From Sitta carolinensis (Eukaryota > Chordata > Aves > Passeriformes > Sittidae): a stretch of 64,000 nucleotides of DNA. The stretch is from the NCBI GenBank assembly GCA_032173965.1, contig JAVUNC010000019.1, forward strand, positions 14,314,234-14,378,233. Direction: 5' to 3'. The number at the start of each line of letters is the position of its first letter. The stretch's first letter is position 1. The notes under the pieces were generated by a model. It did no database searches, had not been told where the DNA came from, and saw nothing but the letters and a program-made list of their open reading frames with translations. Position numbers and translations under genes: made by a program. Below are positions 1 through 12,200 of the stretch, one piece after another.

Positions 1-3000
1 TTAGTTATATACAGTCTTAGTTAGGAAATATTTACAGAGCTCTTTAAATAAAAACAGGTTGTTTTCAGAAAAAAAATTTGTCACCAAATTTCAGCCTTCT
101 AGATGAAACAAAGTAAGCATCCCAAAATTCCAGTTGACTTTTTGTGTGCATATATTTCATTTTCACTAGATATGCTTGAAAATGAACACCATTTTTGGTT
201 AAGGTTTTAGTTGGCATGTGTTTTTCCAGTCTTTATTTGAAAAGTAATTTTTGAAGGATCTTTAGTATTAGGTAATGCTTTAAATAACAGGAGACAATTT
301 TCCTTTTTTGGAATGCTCCAAATTTTTTTTGTTTCCTACAGCTTTTAATGTTCTTTTTTTTTTTTTTTTTCAAGTGAAGTCAAGCAGGTAGATGCTTAGC
401 AACTCTGAAATTCAAACTATATATCTGGGTATCTAGCTTTGGTTAAAACATTGTGGATCAGTTTATAATACTGGAACTGAAATGAAACGAAGTAATTCTT
501 GTTTCCCAGATGAGTTCTAATTAGCTACCTTACTCTCTGTCCTTAACTCTTTTATCTTAAAATTGACTCCAGCATTTTCTGTTTCTCAGTTGCAGTTTCA
601 AGTTGTAAGACAGCTATTGTTTTCAGAATCTTTAAAAACTCCATAATTTCATTTCAAATGCTGCAAAAACAAAAAAAAAACCCAGCCAAAACCCCTACTT
701 AGTGAGAGAAAAAACAGAAGTCCTAGAACAAATTGATTGGCATGATGTCATTTTAAGTGACTACAAGTCCTACTGAAAAACTTGATGTCAAGTTCACTTT
801 AAGTCCTTGCATACCCAGTAAGTCCAGTGAGTGCTGATATGCAGTGTCCCTCAGTAAAGATTTTCACTGGACCTAAGGAGATTTTCCATAATGATTTTGG
901 CTACCTTTCAAAATGTATCACTGAGGATGCTTTTTAATCCATTTTCTATGTCCAAGCTTTATCTGTATTCACATTGAACTTTGACAAGACTCTTTGGACA
1001 TTTCATTGTATGAAACATCAGCAACAGATGTAATTACGATGAAAACAAAGGGACAGCTGAGGTGGCTTTACACAGCTGTCCCTTTTCTCTCTGGGACTTA
1101 TTAATGTTAAACAAACAAGATTCTGGTTGCCTTGCAGTCTTTTTTCAAACGATGTTATCTGGCCTGTATTGTTTCATTATTAATTTTTAAAAAAAGATTT
1201 ACATTTACCATATAGCATGATAATTTTGCAGGGTTAATTACTTGTGAATATAAACAGTTTTGTTCTGAAAAATTACCCTGAGCATAAAGTGTGATCTGAT
1301 GTGGTCTGTAGATTGCAGATATTTTTGACAAGGCTTTAATTAATGAAAATTTAACGCTATAAAGTTATCAGTCAGAGCTTGCTTTTCTGACTTTACATTT
1401 AGCTTTCTGTGGAGCTGACCATGGCTTGCAGCTCCATCTTTTACTAGGTGTTGATTACATGTGAGCCAAAACACAGCCTGCATGATTATACCATAGTTGG
1501 CTTTGAAATAGTAGCAAGGATTTAAAGACAAGGAAGATTTGTAATATTTTTTCACCTATGACTTTAATAGGAGGAAGGGGTTCTGAGCAGCCTGTATAGA
1601 AGCTGTCAGGCGTGGGGCACTCCAGCATGTTTAGAGCTCCTCAACATTTCCAAATTGAGAACTCCGAGAGTGTCATCTTAGCAAGAGAAAAGCTCCCTCC
1701 TGTGGAAGAGATGAACCTCTGCTGTGACAAGGAGCAACCATAAGGGCATCACACCGTGATTTTAAATTAGCACAAAAAAGGCTTACAAGCACTATGAGAC
1801 TGCAAATACTGGAATGCAAACCCTGCTCTCTGTTATTTTTTTCTCCAAGTAAGTTTCTCGTGTTTTGTATGACTTATTTCTAAAACAGTATCTCAGTTAT
1901 AACTGTTTCCTGTGTGTAAGCAAAACTGGGTAATTTAAATAATATATTGTGGCCACAGTGGACTCTATAGTGTTAAAGGGATCTAAAGCAACTGATACTT
2001 TTACAGATATTGCTTTCTGTAGGTCTTTGCTGAAAAACCTTAGTATTTTGGACATTGCCGTGAATTCAATTTTGTGGAGTTTACTTTTAAATTTTTTGGT
2101 TTTGCTTTTTCCTTTTTTAAAAAAATGTTTGATAATCTGTATATCTGAAGATCTGTATTAAAATGATTTTGAATCTTGCTGTAATTGGTGGTCCTTGGTA
2201 CAAGGCTCTACTAAGCTCAAAGCCCTGTGTGACTTGGGCAATAAAGCTGCATAGAAAGCATAAAGTTGAAATTGTGATGGAGGGACTGGAACTAGAACTT
2301 GGTATCAAATTCCTGCTAGAATTTGTTATCAAATTCTATCAAATTCAGTATTTTTACCTTTGAGCTGAATATGATTCATGCTTGTGATCTGAAGGTGGAA
2401 GGCTCTAGCTCATTAGCACATTAACAAAACCCTGAGGCATTTACTTCCATAAATGCTAATGTTGTTCCCCTGAGAATGAAGCACTTTTGGGGAGGGGGGA
2501 GATAGATCTTTAGTATTACAGTGGAGTTTTAATTTTGCCAATTCCAATTCATTGCCAGCTAATGAGGACTGAGACAGCACTGAGCACTTTGACCCACTGC
2601 AACAAACTGCTGTGTTGAGATTGAGTATTGGGATCCTGTCCATTGGGCAAAGGGTAAGTTGTCATCTTGTTAAGAGATAGCTGGGTTCTAGCTTGTGGCA
2701 CACAGCAGCATAACTTTGTTTACAAAAGCATGTGATTAACAATGCTGTGTAACGGTGAAGTGAGATTTGGTTCTGTCTTTAGAAATGTTATGGTGTACCT
2801 GCTTATTTTGATAGAGTTTGGAGTCATCTTTGAAGTAGGGAATGGTTGCTCTATTAAGGTAGTAGTCTCCTCAATTATGAGAACTGTGCTTTATGTGAAG
2901 GTGTTACACTTTGGGTGAACAATTCTAATGGTTATGCATGTCAAGAAACGCAAGCTCCCAAACTGCTTGTGGGAAGCAGAAATTCTCATGAGGCTGCATG

Positions 3001-6000
3001 CAACAAAGGCACAAGTCAGGGTCATGAGAGATGTTGGCAGAAGTACTTTCTGTGTGAGCTCCCTTGGCCCTGTTTGATCTCCTTCTGGACCACGGAGCAC
3101 TCGCTGGCTGCTGCTCTTCAGGTGCCGGTTTGGATTGAAAGAAAATTAACAGTAGCAGAGGGGAGTCCCTTCTGCATGTTAGTACTTGTACTGGGTTCTG
3201 CTCGACTGGTGTGTTTGTGTGGGAGGAGGAGTAGTCTGTGCAGCTCAAATGGGCATGGGGAGGCCTTTAAATGTGGCTTGCAGCTCACTGAGGGCTACTA
3301 GGATTGCAGGTTCCGTCCTGATACATATGAGTCACCATACCTGGAGGGATTAAGATGTGTGAATGTGGTACTTGGGGACACGGTTCAGCGGTGCACTTGG
3401 CAGAGTTAACAATTGGACTCGATGATTTTAAAGGTCCTTTGCAACCTAACCAATTCAACACTTGTGTATTATCTGTTAGTAACTCCATTTACGGATTCGC
3501 TGGAGTAGTTCTGATTGCTGCTTTTTTCCCTACAGCAATTTTTGTCTGGCTTCTTAAGAAATTGATGCTTGTGTATGCACTTTGTCTTGCTCTTCTCCTT
3601 CCTCTGCACTCCTCCATCCCGATATTAAAAGTTTTTTATGAAAATCAAAAGAGGGGCTGAGGGCCCCTACTGAGTTGCTTTAGTTTTGTGAAATTACAAA
3701 TCTGAACACAGTACACTGGATGAAATTAGTGCCCATAATGATAGAGGGATGGCATCATGAGTTGAACTGTAATGTTATAACACCAGGGAATCCACAGGAC
3801 ATGGACAGGAAATTAGTCTCTATGAGTCCCATGGTTCATCATGATACACTAAGAGAACAAAATAAAATGAAAGTTTTACTGTTTTTAGTATTCACATGGC
3901 AGTGATTTCTGCAAAGCGACTGTGACCTGGAAGAAATGGCTTTAAATATCTTAATCCTGAGCAGTTATTTTTCTTTTACTGGAGCTGCAGGAATTGAAAT
4001 AATGATTAAAAATACAAAGGAGAAAACCTAGCAGAGCTGGACCTTTACTCTTGACTGGAATGACTAATAATTTGTACCTGCTGACTTTAAATGAAGTCTC
4101 ATTTGACTCAGTTGAAGAATATGGTTGAAACAATTTCAGAGATATGTTGTGGTGGTTTTGAAGTAATTTAAAGCACTGGTTTGTATCACCTATTGCAGAT
4201 TGCACTAAAGCGTTGTCCTCCTTCCAGGAATTCTGCATTAAAGGGGCTAAACAACAGGTAACTCAGAGCTGGTCTGAGATTTGACAGTCAGGCTACTTTT
4301 TTTTCACTGCATCCAAAAGACCATTGTCTCATTTAATTTTTCATTTCTATGAGATTTTAATAAAAGCTCAGGAGGTAAGAAAGAGATGGGCTAATATTGA
4401 TTCTACCCTTTTTATTCCTCAATTGAAATTCTTTGTTATGTAGAATAAAACTATCTTGAATGTTGTTCATCAACATGAGAAACATGCTTGGCTTGGCTGA
4501 GTTGTGCCAAATTCTACTTGGAGTACTTCCCCCGTATGTCTTAAGGAGTGCTGCTCTGCAGGGCATTGATATACTCGGTTGCTATGCCCTCTGTGAAAGG
4601 GCTTCCTTGCTCATTCCATACTATAGAATGTAGTGCTGCTTCTCCCACCCTCTTGGATTGTTACATTACAAGTTACTGAATGACTGGGGCTGCAGATCCT
4701 AGATGGGATACCAGGCTGTTCCTCACTACTGGGATAAAGGAAGTAGGAGTGCCTGTTCTCTGGGGGAGGGAAACAAATGTGTTCCAGAGAGCGTGCGAAG
4801 CACTTGCACATGGATAGCAGCATCAAGACTCAAGTTTGTTTGAGTTAGGACAAACAGAATATTAGAGCCTTACACTTGGTCAATGCACACATCCTGCTAT
4901 GAATTATTTTTAAAATCTTAGTATTTATTAGCAAAAAAATTGATGGAGAGGCTGTTTGTCATTGTGTTTAAGCCTGTCTCCAGTGGAGATCCGTTTGTGT
5001 CTATTTGCTCATAGTGCAGTTCACTGTGGGTTAAAAGATTGCAAACTCCAAAGACTGCTGTGGAAGAACTCACAAAACTTTATGGTAGAGACAGAGAAAT
5101 GATGCAGACAGAACTGCTTTGTCTCTTCCTAGCTTGATGCCACCTTGTCTTCCTAAGGCTGAAAGCCGAGGCTTATAGGGATTTGATGCCTTTAATCCCG
5201 GTATCAGGGAGAAGGGGAAAAGGAAGCAGTCCAAGGAATGCTGGTGTAAGCTGACAAGCATGCAGCAGGGAAGTGGGCAGGAGTGTGTGTCTCTCCTGGC
5301 CAAAGGTCTGGATTAGCTACACTAAAGGGGACTTCACAAGTCATTGCTTGTGAGCTTGCAGAGTTAAGGGAAAACATGAGTATTGTAAGGCTCATTATAC
5401 TGCAGCTTTCTACTTCTGGGTCAACGTAGCTATTAAGGCAATGCTCACTGCTTTGAATCTTAAAAGTCATGGCATTTGTTTCAGATCTCAGAAAGAGGTT
5501 AGCATTTACAATGTGTCACATCCTTATTTAATCAAAGCTTTGCATGGGGCTTTAGAAGACTGGAACACAAACACACACATCAAAATTTTACATAGCAAGT
5601 GAGGGCAGTGCTCTTAACCAAGTGAAAAAGAACCTCTGCTGGCATGCAAAAGCCTTGTATTACAAAACTTACACCTTTATTGTACAGAAATTCTGTTTCA
5701 CATTTTTTATACAAAGAATTTTATAAATGAGGTCTTCTGATTCTTTGCTAGTCTGTAATCAGTAAGGGACACTCCATTTGCAAATCAGTGGACAGAACTT
5801 CAGCTGAAGCCAGTAAAATGTCTTTACCATATGGAAGTAGAGCATGGAGAGTTGAGGTGTATTATTTCTGTTTCATATACAGTCAGATGGTAGGAGATAC
5901 CATAGCCTGTAGTAGCTACACTAAACACAAAGCATCGTGCAAAATCTAATGATCTAATACAAGCCCTATGCAGGATCACAAATGTAATAATCATGACTAA

Positions 6001-7850
6001 TAACTTGCTTTTGAATCCTGTTACTCAGCAGTATCAAAGAATTATCTGCTACCTCTAAATATATATGAAAAAGTGACACAAAGATTTGGAATGTTTGTTT
6101 CATTTTTCTTATGAAAATGACAGCTGGACACTTCATGACAAAAATCTTGAAGTCTCTAATTTATAAAACCTCCAGCTGTGAGTGCTTTGTGGTTTCAGCT
6201 GGATTGACACATTTTCTGACATACATATTTAATCCTAGTGTATTGTGTCCTGAATTACAGAGTTCTGTATAAAAATGGAAATATTAATTAGAAAAACCTG
6301 TGTAAAGAACAAACTTGTCGAGATTTAAAAGCTGCTGATTGAATAATGCATCAGACTGTCACAGGAAAAGTTTTGTGGGACTCAAATTCTATGAATATTC
6401 AACAAAGTTGTCCTGGATGAAAGAAATTCCAAACATTACTTTTCAGGGAACTGCTGAAGCCTTGGGTCCCGTTTATTAGGAGCAAATGTTTCCTTTGTTA
6501 GCAAAGCATTTGATGAGCAAGAGGAAGTTGATGGGACTATTTTGCTTTACACGTGTGGAGTATCAGAGCTGGTGATATGGATACTCAACCAATATCACCT
6601 GATCTTCTATTTAAGAATAATGCAAATCACATTTCTGTATGCCTAAACCTCACCCAGGGGAGAAGGATATAAGAGCTGCTAAGTGTCATTTACACCTTCC
6701 CCAGAGAAGTGATTAACCAATTTTCATCCTTTCTATCCCTGCTGCTATCTATGAAAGGGGTGCTGCATTCCTGGGCAGCACTGTTCAGTCTTAGGATATG
6801 GGTCCTGTAAAACAGAGCTGCTCTTGCCGTTCTTTCCTTCCTTTTCAAAGCAACTCGCTCCATCTGCAGCCTTTTTCTTGAGCATCCTCTGAACTGAATT
6901 GTGACAGGACCTGCTAGGTTGTAAGTGAAGAGATGCCCTCTTTGGCATTAATGTGGGCATGAGAATTTGCCGTAGGAAGGGTTATACTTCCAGCTGGCTG
7001 AGAATAACAACCTTCCTGTGCCAGGATTGGCTGGATTTATTCATCACAGCATTTCCTAAATCCCAGAGAGCTGGGACACTGTGGTCTTACATGTTTTTTA
7101 CTAGACATAAGTTTGTGAATTTATGTATTTCTTGCCAGTGTGCCAGTGTACAAATGTGTTTATACGTACAAACAAACCAAAGTATGCAAATTATTGCAGA
7201 ATAAAATCACTTTTCTAGCATGTAGAGACAGAACTGATTCACAGCTGGAAGTTGAGAATCATTAAAGCACGTTATCTGGAAACTTCTGCTAAAATGTTGG
7301 CAATAGCACTTCTGTCTGAAACGCACATTTCAATTTGGTCAGTTTTTTCATTTTGAAAAATTCTTTCTAGGAAAAGTCTAGGAAAGAAGTTAATGGAGAA
7401 GATTATTTATATCTAGAGATTTTCATTTCAGTAAAATTTGCCCATATAATGTTGCCTTAGAGTGGAGATGCACCTGGCTAGCTCACCGTTCCAGTGATGT
7501 ATTCCATCAGCATCACTGTCAGTACTTTTGGCTGTAGAAATCTGTAACTAGTAAAGCCTTTTGATTAATAATTTAGTGGAAGAAAATATTTCTTTGCTAA
7601 TTCAATTCTGTCCTATATCTTTACTTTTCACATTATATTACTGGAACTAACTGCATATTAATAAGCTCTACTGAGTGTTATCACATTAACCATCTGCATT
7701 TTAGCACACTGGATCTGTGTTTCCTAGAAACAGTAGGGTGAAGAACATAAGGTACTGCATTCTCAGAAAGCACTGGCTACATACCCTCTGCTTCTCTAAA
7801 ACCACTGCCTTTTTTTATACAGTGTTTTCAGCTCATTTAGATGGACATAG
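1..7850. other. Intergenic region left of CNRIP1
   Basis: AT-rich DNA with no recognisable coding exon on either strand. Short open frames here have no family resemblance and no supporting splice pattern. In human the next gene on this side is PPP3R1 on the minus strand; none of its calcineurin B EF-hand exons is visible, so it must lie outside the window. The only repeat I can name is a CR1 3' end at 3341-3458. Homopolymer runs are short and scattered. Confidence 0.7.
3341..3458 (+). mobile_element. CR1 LINE 3'-end fragment
   Basis: This stretch resembles the 3' end of CR1 retrotransposons: a 'gatgtg..aatgtggtacttggggaca' type block, then 'ggttcagcggtgcacttggc', then 'ttggactcgatgatttt' and 'aaaggtcctttgcaacc'. 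CR1 copies are typically 5'-truncated and end in this conserved segment, as seen here. No target-site duplication is evident. It is recognised from family knowledge, not by alignment. Confidence 0.7.
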
Positions 7851-7873
7851 TAGAGAAGGAATTGTTTAGGTTC

Positions 7874-7879
7874 TTTATT
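7874..7879 (-). promoter_or_regulatory. CNRIP1: Candidate CNRIP1 polyadenylation signal
   Basis: TTTATT on the plus strand reads AATAAA on the CNRIP1 strand, about 1.24 kb beyond the stop codon. This would give a 3' UTR of about 1.25 kb. Another AATAAA lies closer to the stop at 8418-8423 (minus strand), so the true cleavage site is not settled from sequence alone. Confidence 0.35.
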
Positions 7880-8152
7880 ACAAAGATCAAAAGTCATGTT
7901 TACCATTTACATACACAATTTACAAATTATTCACAAAGGGAATAACAGATATGCAGGAATCGACAGCTTACTTCAACCCAAGCTGGGGATGGGACAAGTG
8001 TAGTTGTTTCCTTGCTTCCCTGTCTTTACTGAAGTAAAAGATATGTCTGTTTTGTGTTGCCTGTTTGTGTTAAACACTGATCTAGTGTTTATGAAGCACC
8101 TTTAGTTATAACTATGTAAATGCTTACATGTTTATCTTTATTTGACAGAGTG

Positions 8153-8176
8153 CAGTGCATGTATAAACATGCACTG
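8153..8176. repeat. Short perfect hairpin in CNRIP1 3' UTR region
   Basis: CAGTGCATGT, then ATAA, then ACATGCACTG: a 10-bp perfect inverted repeat with a 4-base loop. On the minus strand it would lie inside the inferred CNRIP1 3' UTR and could form a local stem-loop. It is too short for a microRNA precursor. Confidence 0.5.
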
Positions 8177-9119
8177 GGATCTGCACCCTTCACACTACTG
8201 AGTGTTGGTCAGAAATCTCATCAATTAGTACAGTGTCAGGCTTGAAAATGTTGATTTGGAAGATTTAACTGATTTCAGCAATGTGCCATTAAAATAAAAA
8301 TAGAGTTTAATATCAGAATTCTTCCTCTAAGAACTAAATTAAGTATGGCTGCTGTACCTCTCAAGGATGCTACACAATCTTAAGATGGGTCTTTGCCATG
8401 TTGTTAGATGTCTTGGATTTTATTGCTCTTCCTTTGTCATGTTTTATACCATTTCTTAATGCTATTTTAAAGACTGGGAAACTTAACAAAAAAGAATCCT
8501 CTTTTACCAAATCTCTCAATTAGAAAACTTCACAGAATATCTTACTGCACTTAACAAAAGGGAGAATGAGTTCCCAAATCCCTTGGTATGAAAGCACAAT
8601 ACCAACAGTGCATTAGCTGCCATTTAGCTAAACCTACAGATAACCATATTTTTAATTTTCGGTGTCCACTGGAAGGACAGTACCACAAAATGCTTGAAGG
8701 AACACACCGATTTTTGGAGCAAACACAAATGTAAATACAGAAATCACCAATGTGATGTTAATCCAGATTCTAAGCAATGAAGCAAAACACTTCACAAAGT
8801 TGTTACATCTAGTCAGAATAATCCAAATACTTACAACAGTATTATGATATGACTTCCTACCCAGCTATCAGATATCCTTTACCATGAACCTTTCAGTATT
8901 CTCAGGGTGACAGATAAAGAATGTTGCAGATGACATGGTAAACTTAAAATACAGTAATAGGCAAGTATTTCAGTGGCACCACCTGTATATACAATGTAGT
9001 TGTTGGAACCTTACGGACAAAGCAGTATTACAGTATGCCTTTGTTAAGGCTTCTTGCTGGTTTAAAAAGGTAGATTTTTCTTTAGGGAGATTGTCCAGCA
9101 GTATTAGTTTCCCATCTCT

Positions 9120-9284
9120 TCAGTGGAAGGTCTCTTTATTGATCCACATGAGACTGCGTGTTTCATTTGGCTTGCATTCGTACTCAATACTGCCAAAGCT
9201 GTTTCCCCATTGGCAATGATCCCTTTTGTGGTAGTTGTAGAATTTGACTTGCCAGACTGTCTCAAAAACTCCAATGTCATTAAA
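9120..9284 (-). CDS. CNRIP1: CNRIP1 coding exon 3 (terminal)
   Basis: The acceptor is AG at 9285-9286 on the minus strand, preceded by a pyrimidine-rich CCCTCTTCCTCAC. The exon opens in phase 0 with [12 protein letters not shown] and encodes 54 residues. The stop TGA is the complement of 9120-9122. It carries the most conserved part of the family, [15 protein letters not shown] and [12 protein letters not shown]. Confidence 0.95.
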   Translation of the reverse strand, partial: FNDIGVFETVWQVKFYNYHKRDHCQWGNSFGSIEYECKPNETRSLMWINKETFH

Positions 9285-12200
9285 CTGTGAGGAAGAGGGA
9301 ATACCAGTGTTAGTGAGCTGATTATTTTGTTGGTTTCTCTCTCATCCTGAGAAATTACATTTGTGGAACTGCAGAACATAAAACACCTGGTATAAGGATT
9401 ATTGTTCCTCAGATCAATAAATCAATGAAAAACCAGCTTTAGTAAGCAGAAAGTCTTTTATGTGTGGCATACATAAAACATGGAGGATCAGGTTGTGCAT
9501 GTACTGTCCTTTTGCACTCATATATGGGATAGGCAAGGGAGTAAAAATATTCAAGTTTTCATATGGATAAATGTTACTAACAACCAGAATCAAAGCCATA
9601 ATTTTTCTTAACATGGCACAGCTTGTATATACTGTAGATCATATATCAGTGATCTGCAGTGATACAGACCATCACTTTACCTTTATATCATACCTAGAGG
9701 CTGCAGTTGGGATTGGGAAGATTCTTCTTTTTCTCAGTCCAAAACCTTTAATGTATCTGCATTTTGGAGTCTTGTCTTTGCAGTGTCACTAAGATGTGCT
9801 GATCTTGCACCACTTACTGCTTTCTTGGGATTCTGTTTCCATTTTAAATGAGACTTCAGCAAGAGAAGTTTTGTGTGCATATCTGTTAACTACTAGTTGG
9901 ACTGTGATAGCACAGCTGAGTAATAGGAGCTAGTAAAGAGATAATCAGCATGTTTAGCAGATAAGTGTCTAATACAGTGAAGTAGTGAGACATTGACTTT
10001 AAATTTCATACAGCTTTGAAGTGAATGAGATTATGGTTATAGTAAGTTCTGTAAAATAAAACTGTTGTTTTTTTTTTTTCCTTTAAGCCACTGCTAGACA
10101 GCTGTACAACATCAGAAACACCTCAGTGAAGTTCCAAGCATAAATTATGATTTCATTTTAACGGTAATGGAAAATTTGAGTTCCTATACCTTGAGACGTT
10201 GCAGAGAATCTCAAGTGTGGGTGTGAAGCCTGTAGTATTTATTGCCATTGGTCCCAAGCCAGTATGGATTGTTCATTGTGTTACATTGTTAGAAAATACT
10301 AAATAGTGAATTTAATGCTACTGAATGACACTATTCTTCAGTATATTTTCCCTTTAAGTATTTCCATCACTCACTTTAATGACAGCTTCTTCACTTGACT
10401 GTTTTCCATTCCTATCATGTGCCTGGGAGCTGATCTTTGATCAGCTGCCCACTATAATCACACTTGCAAAGTCAATATAAAAGCCCTTTTACAGAAAAAT
10501 TGTTCTTGATTTACAAGTAGAGTCTTCTGTATCCAGATTTTTCAGAAGGACACTTTTGTTGTTGTTTTTTTTAAATTCAAGATGTGGTTTGTAAAGTGCT
10601 GCTGTGTGACAGACATTACTTTAAACCTTCCCTCCACCCACTGTGGTAAATTAAATTTAGCCTTGGCTATAGCCAAGTTGCTGTGTGCTGTAAGTGGAGG
10701 GGTTTTATTCAGCTACAAGTGTTACCTTGAAGGAGCAACTGAAATATTTCTGTCACTTCCTTTGACTAAGAAAGAATCAGATGTACAGGCTATTTTATCT
10801 CTCCCAGCAACTAGGAAAAAGACTTTTTTTCATCAATCATCTTTGACAGTAGTCCTGATACACTCGTAATGCAAGATAGTAAAGGTTAAGCACATTGGAT
10901 ATTACTGTGCACAGTCCACAAAACCTGTCAGCATCAGCCACCCTCAGCGTGAAAACTAAGGAAGAAAAGGCATTCCTAATAACATTTGTAGGTGATACAA
11001 AGAGCAGACACAAGAGCAGCATTTCATTTCATTAATGTATGAAGGATCTGAATTTCAAAAAGATAGATGAAGAAAGCAAATTTAATTTTCCTTCAATGAT
11101 CCAGTTTGTTGAGCTACCCTGAGTAGTTTGTCTGCTGTAGTCTGAGGCTCCTGGGCCTGAAGAAGCTGAGTCTAGAAACTCAGAAACTTCAGGCCCAGGA
11201 GCCTCAGACTACAGTCTGCTGTGGGTTTCCAGGAGAAGGAAAAAATTAATTGCAGAGCTTTTCTACTACCATGTGCCTCCCCCAGCCTAGTACTTAGCAC
11301 ATGCAGAAGTTCTGTGGTGTAATGAACATTCTGCATCCTTAAGAGCTCCCTTGAATTTCCATGGCTCCTGCAGCTGAATCCTGGCTACTCCACTGAGCTT
11401 GTATGCAGACATCCCCAGGGAGGAAAAATAGCCCTACTCTTTGCAGGTCAGAATTCAGGTTGAGTGTATTTCCCTGTCTGCTCTTCTCTATCATCTGGTG
11501 CTGTAGGAGTAAATAGCTGTTTAATCACTCCCTCTATATTTGCATGCTGAGATGATTTGATAGCTATTACTGTGAATAGAGTTTGAGCTTCTTTATTCAA
11601 TCCTAGACTAGTCTGATCAAGAATAAAACGAGGCCCAAACACAGGCTTCTAACTTAGTTTACACCATTTGCCAGACAGTTTAGCAGTTTCTGGATTGGAT
11701 TGACCAATCAGGTAACAGAAACAAACAATCAGATTCTGGAATTCAGAAACAGGATTGCTGTTTAACATGTACAAACTGGCGACCATAGGTCAGACGTCTA
11801 CCAGACAGTTAAAGCAGCAACACAGAGAATTATTTGTTTAATGTTTCAAAGCAGATAGGAAAGAAGTTCTTATGGATCTTTATGGACCTTAAGTCATTCA
11901 GACACTAGATTGGCAGTATCAGACTAGTTTTTGACTGCAGGACTGATCTCACTATCTATTTCTAATGTCAATTCAGTCTTTATGCCTTAAATAGTGTCCT
12001 TACCACTGTAGGATGCACTGGGATTCTGTCTATTCCAGAAGAGGAAGTGGAGGCAGAAGTTCCTCATAGTTGAAGGAAGTAGGAAAATTTAAAGCCGTTT
12101 ACAATAAGCTCAGTTTTGAAGATTCAGGAAGTAGGTACTTAAAGCAGTTTTCAGACTGGGGTATCTGAAGCTTGTTCCCTAAATCTGTTATAGCTCTGCT

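Noticed and set aside
1..7850. PPP3R1, the left neighbour expected from human synteny
   Set aside because: None of the calcineurin B EF-hand exons appears in any frame, so it is outside the window.
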